Part shown: positions 1-5,191 of the stretch, piece after piece
Layout of the letters: the number at the start of each line of letters is the position of its first letter
Numbering within the stretch: the first letter of the stretch is position 1
Origin: Bacteroidota bacterium
GTDB lineage: Bacteria; Bacteroidota; Bacteroidia; Bacteroidales; SZUA-534
DNA: 5,191 nucleotides
Assembly: GCA_020047835.1 (NCBI GenBank)
Contig: JAIFNJ010000013.1
Coordinates: forward strand, 1-5,191
Direction of reading: 5' to 3'
Position numbers and translations under genes: made by a program
Notes under the pieces: generated by a model
Seen by the model: only the letters and a program-made list of their open reading frames with translations
What the model was told of the DNA's origin: nothing
The model's database searches: none

Positions 1-375
1 TACTTTTGGGTTGAGCTGATAAATTCCGGTTGCATAAGTATAAATGGATGACATGGTGGCATCGGTTTTAGTCAAACTATTATCGTAATTTAAAACCGTT
101 ATATTGTTTAATTGAGTAAATGAAGCACCAATTCCAGCAACAATGGAAAACTTTTTGGTTACATCAAAGGTTGCAGAGGGAGAAAAATAGGTAGTCAGAA
201 AAGAAGATTTTTGAGATGTAATTCCAGCTTGAGTTCCAACTTCAAAATGATAATCGGCAGCTCCCAGACTATTTGAAAATGGTTTGGATTGACTTTTTGA
301 AGGGGCCAATTGGGCCATTAACAAAATTGGGAATAAACCAGACAAAGCTGTAATTATTATTTTTTTTGTCATCAT
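1..375 (-). CDS. Secreted, probable outer-membrane beta-barrel-like protein, N-terminal part (truncated by window edge)
   Basis: An open frame reads leftward from ATG ATG at 375/372 to the window edge without a stop, giving 125 codons of the N-terminus. The start shows MTKKIIITALSGLF, then a hydrophobic stretch ending ILLMA-Q, a clear Sec signal peptide with likely cleavage after Ala21 (counting from 375). The mature part alternates polar and hydrophobic residues, for example ADYHFEVGTQAGI, TYFSPSATFDVTKKFSIVAGIGASF and IYTYATGIYQL. This resembles antiparallel strands of an outer-membrane beta-barrel, with a turn at DVTKKF. I do not recognise a named family, and the barrel assignment is inference from strand pattern and export signal. 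The gene begins 32 bp after the stop of the upstream lipoprotein gene on the same strand, so the two are probably co-transcribed. Either Met could start it; an A-rich leader precedes both and there is no Shine-Dalgarno sequence. Confidence 0.75.
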   Translation of the reverse strand, partial: MMTKKIIITALSGLFPILLMAQLAPSKSQSKPFSNSLGAADYHFEVGTQAGITSQKSSFLTTYFSPSATFDVTKKFSIVAGIGASFTQLNNITVLNYDNSLTKTDATMSSIYTYATGIYQLNPKV

Positions 376-407
376 ACTTTTTTTATTAAAGGTTCTAATC
401 TAACAAA

Positions 408-1319
408 TTAAATGCCAGTAATCAAATTTCGGATGCTATCGGCTGTATGGCATAAATTATCAAATACTTCTTGCGAAACAAATATTTCAGTATTGGCTTG
501 CAAGGTGGTAATTTTAGTTTCATTATTTGTAACAGGTTCCACTTTTGAAGACACAATCGTTATCTGATCATATACTTGTTTAATCTCATATAACATTCCA
601 AGTACCCGTTTAATTTCTGGGTTGTATTTATATTGTTCCAATAAACTTAGTAAGGTTCCAAGGGAGAGTTTTTGATCAATAATGCGATCAATTAATTCGT
701 TGTTGTTAGGCGATACTTTAGTTAAACCTGTTGCAATATAAAGTCCTTCAATCCAACCTCCCGCAATTATTAAAGCTCCGGTTTCGGGTCTCCCAGCTTC
801 ACGTAAATAAGAACTGCTGCTCATGAACGCTTCGGTAATAATGGCCATGGTTGAGTCCCGATTATTTATATTCTTTTCAAGTCGTTCCACTATTTTATCA
901 TCAATAAAAGCATAGATACCCATTTCATCGGCAATGCGTTTTGAAACGGACATAATTTGAATGGTTATTTGGGTTTGCGAAAAAATGCTGGCATAGCTTA
1001 AATCAGCTCCATATACTCCAAAGTTCAAGGCTTTTTGCGCAGTGGAAGTATATTTTACCGCATTATCAATGGAATTTAATAATAAAGGATTAAAATTGGC
1101 TTCGGCCCTTTTTAAAAGCATGGCTGTTTCAATTGGCGAAGGTAAAGAATAAAATACTTGCTTGGCTTTTTGAAGATCATCTACCAACTCTTCCTCAGCA
1201 ATCAATTCCTGATCCACCATATCTTTTAACTGTTTTTTGCTTTTTTTGTCAGCATTACAACCTGCAATTAAAAAGAAAGCTGCTATAACAATTGCAATAC
1301 AAAATCTATATCTATTCAT
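408..1319 (-). CDS. Conserved Bacteroidota lipoprotein of unknown function
   Basis: A complete 303-residue protein starting at ATG 1319 behind an A-rich leader. Residues 1-20 form a short basic and hydrophobic signal ending in the lipobox LIAGC, with Cys21 as the lipidated residue, so it is a membrane-anchored lipoprotein. After the cysteine come N-A-D-K-K-S-K-K; this is lysine-rich and lacks the acidic run of known Bacteroidota surface-export signals, which suggests a periplasm-facing anchor (inference). Residues about 25-55 are charged and probably helical. They are followed by YSLPSPIETAMLLKRA (about 57-72) and a segment containing ALNFGVYGADLSYAS (about 97-111). From memory, these motifs recur in uncharacterised Bacteroidota lipoproteins; I know no function. 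The rest looks mostly alpha-helical with no catalytic motif. The gene heads a probable two-gene unit with the secreted protein downstream, and diverges from the GH16 genes. Confidence 0.85.
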   Translation of the reverse strand: MNRYRFCIAIVIAAFFLIAGCNADKKSKKQLKDMVDQELIAEEELVDDLQKAKQVFYSLPSPIETAMLLKRAEANFNPLLLNSIDNAVKYTSTAQKALNFGVYGADLSYASIFSQTQITIQIMSVSKRIADEMGIYAFIDDKIVERLEKNINNRDSTMAIITEAFMSSSSYLREAGRPETGALIIAGGWIEGLYIATGLTKVSPNNNELIDRIIDQKLSLGTLLSLLEQYKYNPEIKRVLGMLYEIKQVYDQITIVSSKVEPVTNNETKITTLQANTEIFVSQEVFDNLCHTADSIRNLITGI

Positions 1320-1378
1320 TTTTAGTTTTTTTCAAGGATATAAAATTAAGCATTTTTATGGTAAATGAAGCTTCTTTT

Positions 1379-1431
1379 AATCAGTGCGACTAAATAATTT
1401 TGAGAAACAAAATTATTTAGTCGCACTGATT
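1379..1431. repeat. Perfect 24-bp inverted repeat with 5-nt loop
   Basis: Arms 1379-1402 and 1408-1431 are exact reverse complements (core AGTGCGACTAAATAATTTT), separated by AGAAA. The hairpin lies between two divergent gene starts, so it is not at the 3' end of either neighbour and is unlikely to be an ordinary terminator for them. It has no T-tract after either arm of the length expected for one. A perfect stem of this length with more GC-rich outer ends fits a mobile or repetitive palindromic element or a MITE remnant, or less likely a regulatory hairpin. The structure is seen directly; the mobile interpretation is inference. Confidence 0.85.
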
Positions 1432-1536
1432 CCGAGCGAAGTTGAGGGATCTCTTGGGTCTTATTCCCCGCCCTTTGTGGCGATATTAAAAGAAAACCCT
1501 TTACAGATACCTCGTCCGCTTGCGATTAGGTAGTTC
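1432..1536. repeat. Putative Bacteroidota intergenic repeat (REP/MITE-like block)
   Basis: Directly next to the perfect hairpin is a block richer in GC than its flanks. It contains CCGAGCGAAGTTGAGGGATC (1432-1451), a CGCC/GGCG mini-stem (1469-1472 and 1479-1482), and an imperfect palindrome TACCTCGTC...GATTAGGTA (1508-1516 and 1524-1532) around CGCTTGC, followed by a GTAG-type tetranucleotide (1530-1533). From memory, strings close to GAGCGAAGTCGAGGGATC and ACCTCGTCCGCTTGCGG occur repeatedly between genes in Bacteroidota genomes, in the manner of REP sequences. Copy number in this genome cannot be seen from one window, so the repeat call is a recollection-based inference. Confidence 0.45.
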
Positions 1537-1687
1537 ATTTTTTTGAAAATTAATTCATGTGTTAAAAACATTTAACTTTTTTATAATAAGATCTTTGTTT
1601 AAATTTTTTGACGTTGAATTGGATTCGATTTTGCTTTACCGCTTATAACATAGAGTGAAAAAATATGGTAATGTCTTTTTGATTGTG

Positions 1688-1695
1688 TACATTTG
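1688..1695 (+). promoter_or_regulatory. Candidate -7 promoter box TACATTTG for the GH16 genes
   Basis: TACATTTG is an exact match to the Bacteroidota sigma-A -7 consensus TAnnTTTG. It would put the transcript start near 1702 and give a leader of roughly 30 nt before the ATG at 1735. No convincing TTTG or TTG -33 element sits about 17-23 bp upstream, so the promoter is either weak, activator-dependent or a chance match. If real, it rules out translation starting at the in-frame TTG at 1693, which lies inside the box. Confidence 0.4.
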
Positions 1696-1734
1696 ACAAC
1701 TACTAATTATTTAAAAATTAATAACTATAATAGT

Positions 1735-3789
1735 ATGCCAAAAAATAGAAAATTATCATTCGTAAATTTCACCATTAAAAGTACCCTTCGGTATTTTTTA
1801 TTAATAAGCCTATTATTCTTATTATCATGGAATCAATCAATTATGGCACAATCGTGTTATGAATTGGTTTGGAGCGATGAGTTTAATAATCCCGGATTAC
1901 CCGATTCTACCAAATGGACCTTCGAGATTGGAAATAATAACGGCAGTAACAACGAATCGCAGTATTACACAAAAAGGTTGGAAAATGCTCGTATTGAGGA
2001 TACCGTGTTAATTATTGAAGCCAGGAAAGAAACCTACAATGGGTTTCAATATACTTCAGCCAGAATAAACACTTATGCAACTAATGGCTATTGGAAATAC
2101 GGCAAAATTGAGGCACGAATGAAGCTACCTTACGGTCAAGGCATTTGGCCTGCCTTTTGGATGCTTGGTAATGGCATTTTTAATGGCACCAGTTGGCCTG
2201 CTTGTGGTGAGATTGACATCATGGAACTAATAGGTGGAGGCGAAGGTAGGGATGATAAAGCCTATGGTACCCCGCATTGGGCTGATGCCAATAACAATCA
2301 TGCACAATATGGTGGCTCAGTACAATTGAGTCAAGGTATTTATGCCGATGCATACCATACCTTTACCGTGGAATGGAATGCAACAACTATTAGGTGGTTT
2401 ATGGATGGTAAGCAATATCATATAATAGATATTACACCAGCTGCTTTAAGCGAGTTTAAAAACAATTTTTTCATTATTTTAAATTTAGCAGTCGGTGGCG
2501 ATTGGCCTGGTTATCCAAATGCTTCTACTGTGTTTCCACAAAAATTTTACATTGATTATGTTAGGGTGTATCAATTGAATCAAACTCCAATTATTGAGGG
2601 AGAGAACAGCGTTGTGAAAGCAGCAACGAATCTTACTTTTACAACCATTGAATCGAATGATTTTACCTACGAATGGTCAGTGCCTGAAGGTGCTCAAATC
2701 ATTTCCGGTCAGGGAACTCATGCTATTAAAGTAAATTGGGGTTGTACGGCAGGAAATGTGACCTGTAATTTAATTACTCAATGCGATACCTACAATCTGG
2801 AATTCCCAGTTCAAATTAGTGAATTAGTGATTTCTGGAAAAGAATATGTAAAAGAGAATGAATTGAATATTCGTTACTCCATACCTCAAACATTGGAAGC
2901 ATCGTATGTTTGGACTTTGCCGGAATCGGTATCTTCCACTTCCAAATTAGATACCAATGAGGTGTTTTTGAATTGGGGAACCACCGATGAAACGATTAAA
3001 GTAATGGTTAATAATTCGTGTGGATATGACAGTGCCGCATTTGATGTGAAGATTTTACGTCAACTTCCTTATCCAAATGCAGATGAACCGCATCTAATTC
3101 CAGGAACCATTCAATCGGTGTATTATGATATGGGTGGCGAAGGGATTGCTTATCACGATAAAGAACTAAAAAACTTAGGAACCGGTATCCGACTCGATGA
3201 GGGAGTGGACACGGAAGCCAATGACGGTGGATACAATGTTGGCTGGACGGAAGCCGGAGAATGGTTGGAATATACGGTATCGGTTGCATCCAGCAAAAAA
3301 TACGATGCAGAAATTAGGATTGCTTCTCCCAATAATACGGGTAAGTTTAAAATTTCGTTCAATGGACAAGACCGCACAGGAATTATCGCAGTTAAGAGTT
3401 CCGGTTCATGGGCTACTTTCAAATCGATATTTTTGAATGATATACAGCTTTATGATACCGATACCTTAATGCGGATAGATTTTATTGCATCTGGATTTAA
3501 TATTGGACGGTTGGTTTTTGCAGATTCAATTGCAAGTGCCATTCCCGGTATTGAAAGTGATACGAAAATTGCTATTTATCCAACCTTGACTGATGGTATA
3601 TTATTCATTCAAAATCTAAAAAATCAAGCAGAATATTCTATGATTGATTTAGCGGGTGTAGAAGTTAAAAAAGGATTTTTAGAGCCAGAGTCATTTATAG
3701 ATGTATCTAGCTTTTATCCAGGCGCTTATTTCGTCATTATAGATGAAACAAAACAAAATACTATGTTAAAATTCATTAAAATTCATTAA
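1735..3789 (+). CDS. Secreted GH16 beta-glucanase (laminarinase-like) with PKD-like repeats, CBM6 and T9SS sorting domain
   Basis: A complete 684-residue exported endo-beta-glucanase that probably cleaves internal bonds of beta-1,3- or mixed-linkage glucans outside the cell. The signal peptide spans residues 1-38, with cleavage at MA-QS. The GH16 domain (about 42-280) has WSDEF, GKIEARMKLP, GIWPAFWMLG and the active site GEIDIMELIG, with Glu159 as nucleophile, Asp161 and Glu164 as acid/base. Substrate-loop motif TPHW is at 179-182 and the domain closes with YIDYVRVYQ. Two PKD/Ig-like repeats follow (about 283-361 and 362-440), then CBM6 (about 445-597: IPGTIQ, GGEGIAYHD, DEGVD, GYNVGWTEAGEWLEY) for glucan binding. 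The T9SS type A sorting domain is about 605-684 (IAIYPTLTDG, YPGAYFVII, KFIKIH), implying T9SS export and surface attachment or release. I chose ATG 1735 over the in-frame TTG 1693 because it directly precedes a basic n-region and the TTG overlaps a promoter-like box. The second GH16 gene follows after 5 bp. GH16 is certain; exact substrate is not. Confidence 0.95.
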   Translation: MPKNRKLSFVNFTIKSTLRYFLLISLLFLLSWNQSIMAQSCYELVWSDEFNNPGLPDSTKWTFEIGNNNGSNNESQYYTKRLENARIEDTVLIIEARKETYNGFQYTSARINTYATNGYWKYGKIEARMKLPYGQGIWPAFWMLGNGIFNGTSWPACGEIDIMELIGGGEGRDDKAYGTPHWADANNNHAQYGGSVQLSQGIYADAYHTFTVEWNATTIRWFMDGKQYHIIDITPAALSEFKNNFFIILNLAVGGDWPGYPNASTVFPQKFYIDYVRVYQLNQTPIIEGENSVVKAATNLTFTTIESNDFTYEWSVPEGAQIISGQGTHAIKVNWGCTAGNVTCNLITQCDTYNLEFPVQISELVISGKEYVKENELNIRYSIPQTLEASYVWTLPESVSSTSKLDTNEVFLNWGTTDETIKVMVNNSCGYDSAAFDVKILRQLPYPNADEPHLIPGTIQSVYYDMGGEGIAYHDKELKNLGTGIRLDEGVDTEANDGGYNVGWTEAGEWLEYTVSVASSKKYDAEIRIASPNNTGKFKISFNGQDRTGIIAVKSSGSWATFKSIFLNDIQLYDTDTLMRIDFIASGFNIGRLVFADSIASAIPGIESDTKIAIYPTLTDGILFIQNLKNQAEYSMIDLAGVEVKKGFLEPESFIDVSSFYPGAYFVIIDETKQNTMLKFIKIH

Positions 3790-3790
3790 A
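3771..3790 (+). repeat. 10-bp tandem duplication at the end of the first GH16 gene
   Basis: ATTCATTAAA occurs twice head to tail (3771-3780 and 3781-3790). Because 10 is not a multiple of three, the two copies are read in different frames; the first ends the sorting domain and the second provides the TAA stop at 3787-3789. It looks like a replication-slippage product. It carries no recognisable regulatory motif. Confidence 0.8.
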
Positions 3791-3794
3791 AACC

Positions 3795-5191
3795 ATGTTA
3801 GGGAAATTAAAAAATAATTCTGCAGTCTTGGCACATCGATTTCTATTACTAATAGTTTTTATTGGTCTTTTGGCCAATCAAACTGCGCTTTTTGCTCAAT
3901 GCAATGAATTGATATGGGCCGACGAATTTAATGGAACTAAACTTGATAATTCAAAATGGACTATCGAAGTGAACGGCGATGGAGGCGGAAACAGCGAACT
4001 GCAATATTATACCGATAGGGATACCAACATCCGGGTTGGTGAGGGTACCTTAAAAATAAGGGCACTTAAAGAAAACTACCTTGCCCATGAATATACTTCG
4101 GGAAGAATCAAAACCCAATATAAAGGTGATTGGCGTTATGGTAGAATGGAAGCCCGTATAAAACTTCCCGAAGGAAAAGGTATTTGGCCTGCATTCTGGA
4201 TGCTTTCAACTGAAGAAAAATTTGGTAGCTGGCCTAAAAGTGGAGAGATTGATATAGTGGAACTTGTTGGTGGTGGGAGCGGAGATAGCACCATTTGGGG
4301 AACACTTCATGTGGGTCCTCCCTACAGTTATACTAACGGTTCGTACAAGCTGGCCAACGAAAAATTCTCTGAAAACTTCCATGTTTTTGCTATCGAATGG
4401 ACACCTGATATTATTAAATGGTATATTGATGATATCCAATTTTCGGAAAAAACGGCTGCTGATGTTAGCAATTGGCTGCCTTTTCAAGAGCGGTTTTTTG
4501 CAATTCTTAACTTAGCAGTTGGCGGAAATTGGCCGGGTTCACCCGATGAAACTACCATTTTTCCTCAAACTTTGGAAGTTGATTATGTTAGAGTTTACGG
4601 TAATCCAGTGGATCAAGGAATTGGGGCCATAGATAGTGCCTATCCTATGACAAGTAATACACGGTATTCATTTAGTCCAGTTCCTGATGCTACCTTTACT
4701 TGGAGTGTGGATGCACCCGAGGCTTTTATAATTCAGGGAGCCGACTCCAACTCGGTGACGGTTCATTGGGGATGCACCAGTGGAAATGTGAATTTAGCTG
4801 TAAATTATCCCCTTTGTGGATTATTTAATTATTCATTGCCCGTTGTTTTTGCACAACCAAAAATAGTTGGGCCAACAAGTTTGTTACCAAATCAAGCCAA
4901 TCAGTTATTTTCGGTTCCTTACATGGAAAACAGCAGCTTTGCTTGGTCGGTTCCGAACGATGCAGAAATAATTGGGGCATCAGACACCAATAGTATTCTT
5001 GTTAATTGGGGCTGCACCGTGGGTGAAATTAGCGTTGAAATCAACAATCAATGTGAAATAGCTTCAGTTTCTTCCACCATTGCAATTATTTCTCCTATAC
5101 TAACCGGACCCTCCACGGTATCGGCATTTTCAAAAAATGTTAATTATTCCATTACTGATTTACCTGGTGCCGATTATAATTGGACCGTTCC
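3795..5191 (+). CDS. Second secreted GH16 beta-glucanase with PKD-like repeats, 3'-truncated by window edge
   Basis: An open frame from ATG 3795 to the right edge, 465 full codons with no stop. Residues 1-34 are a signal peptide (hydrophobic core RFLLLIVFIGLLA, cleavage at LFA-Q). The GH16 domain spans about 36-268: WADEF, GRMEARIKLP, GIWPAFWML, active site GEIDIVELVG (nucleophile Glu151, Asp153, acid/base Glu156), LNLAVGGNWPG and VDYVRVYG. It closely matches the upstream enzyme (roughly half the catalytic residues identical by eye), but its substrate loop reads TLHVGPPYSYTNGSY instead of TPHWADANNNHAQYGGS, so preference may differ. PKD/Ig-like repeats occupy about 272-352 and 355-432, with a third beginning at about 434 (GPSTVSAFSK, YNWTV) and cut off. 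By analogy a CBM and T9SS sorting domain may follow, but they are not seen. The gene starts 5 bp after its neighbour's stop, so it is probably co-transcribed; no Shine-Dalgarno is visible. It is a tandem paralogue, beta-glucan endohydrolase by family. Confidence 0.93.
   Translation, partial: MLGKLKNNSAVLAHRFLLLIVFIGLLANQTALFAQCNELIWADEFNGTKLDNSKWTIEVNGDGGGNSELQYYTDRDTNIRVGEGTLKIRALKENYLAHEYTSGRIKTQYKGDWRYGRMEARIKLPEGKGIWPAFWMLSTEEKFGSWPKSGEIDIVELVGGGSGDSTIWGTLHVGPPYSYTNGSYKLANEKFSENFHVFAIEWTPDIIKWYIDDIQFSEKTAADVSNWLPFQERFFAILNLAVGGNWPGSPDETTIFPQTLEVDYVRVYGNPVDQGIGAIDSAYPMTSNTRYSFSPVPDATFTWSVDAPEAFIIQGADSNSVTVHWGCTSGNVNLAVNYPLCGLFNYSLPVVFAQPKIVGPTSLLPNQANQLFSVPYMENSSFAWSVPNDAEIIGASDTNSILVNWGCTVGEISVEINNQCEIASVSSTIAIISPILTGPSTVSAFSKNVNYSITDLPGADYNWTV

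Larger units (their letters stand above)
1320..1734. other. Divergent intergenic region with repeats and promoters
   Basis: This stretch separates the leftward lipoprotein gene from the rightward GH16 genes, so it must supply promoters in both directions. Bases 1320-1378 are AT-rich; on the minus strand TATCCTTG (1340-1333) is one mismatch from the Bacteroidota TAnnTTTG box but would leave only a very short leader. Bases 1379-1431 are a perfect hairpin and 1432-1536 a more GC-rich, palindrome-containing block. Bases 1541-1687 are very AT-rich, with a small 6-bp inverted repeat (GTTAAA/TTTAAC, 1561-1576). A TACATTTG box lies at 1688-1695. I find no convincing protein-coding frame, tRNA or riboswitch here. 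Confidence 0.6.

Noticed and set aside
1333..1340. Minus-strand TATCCTTG as a promoter box for the lipoprotein gene
   Set aside because: One mismatch to TAnnTTTG, no -33 element, and a transcript start that would leave a leader of only a few bases; too weak to annotate as a promoter.
1379..1431. The perfect hairpin as a Rho-independent terminator
   Set aside because: It stands upstream of both divergent genes rather than after a gene, and is not followed by a clear T-tract in either direction.
1379..1536. CRISPR array or direct-repeat array
   Set aside because: The region contains single inverted palindromes, with no regularly spaced direct repeats or spacers.
1561..1576. GTTAAA/TTTAAC inverted repeat as an operator
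   Set aside because: Only 6 bp in a very AT-rich stretch, so likely by chance, and far from the candidate promoter box.
1852..1857. Cys41 of the first GH16 protein as a lipobox cysteine
   Set aside because: The preceding residues A-Q-S do not match a lipobox, and the Ala-Gln site fits ordinary signal peptidase I cleavage of a T9SS cargo protein.
3008..3436. Several short open frames on both strands overlapping the CBM6-coding part of the first GH16 gene
   Set aside because: They lie wholly inside a well-supported gene in other frames, encode low-complexity or unrecognisable peptides, and show no signal peptide or domain.
4206..4515. Short open frames on both strands across the GH16 domain of the second glucanase
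   Set aside because: They shadow the real frame, which carries the GEIDIVELVG active site here; no independent coding evidence.

Overview
The window comes from an AT-rich member of the Bacteroidota, most likely a polysaccharide-degrading flavobacterium, cytophaga or relative. The evidence is lineage-typical: signal peptides cleaved at Ala-Gln, a type IX secretion (T9SS) type A C-terminal sorting domain, A-rich leaders without Shine-Dalgarno sequences, a TAnnTTTG-type promoter box, and hairpin-rich intergenic repeats of a style I associate with this phylum.

Left part (1-1319, minus strand): two genes that look like one transcription unit. The first is a lipoprotein of a conserved but uncharacterised Bacteroidota type. 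After a 32-bp gap comes the start of a secreted, probably outer-membrane beta-barrel-like protein that runs off the left edge. Neither has an evident link to glycan degradation.

Middle (1320-1734): the divergent intergenic region. It holds a perfect 24-bp inverted repeat with a 5-nt loop, followed by about 100 bp of repeat-like sequence with further imperfect palindromes. Next comes an AT-rich stretch ending in a TACATTTG promoter-like box just upstream of the right-hand genes.

Right part (1735-5191, plus strand): two tandem genes only 5 bp apart, both encoding secreted GH16-family beta-glucanases (laminarinase-like) with intact ExDxxE active sites. The first is complete: signal peptide, GH16, two PKD/Ig-like repeats, CBM6 and T9SS sorting domain. 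The second is cut by the right edge inside its third PKD/Ig-like repeat, so its C-terminal modules are unseen. They look like diverged duplicates, probably co-transcribed, making two exported enzymes for beta-1,3- or mixed-linkage glucans. No SusC/SusD pair, regulator or other glycosidase is visible, so a full polysaccharide-utilisation locus cannot be claimed.

I see no clearly undescribed system. The points most worth a second look are the perfect hairpin and its companion repeat, the diverging substrate loops of the two GH16 enzymes, and the regular cysteine pattern of their PKD-like repeats.
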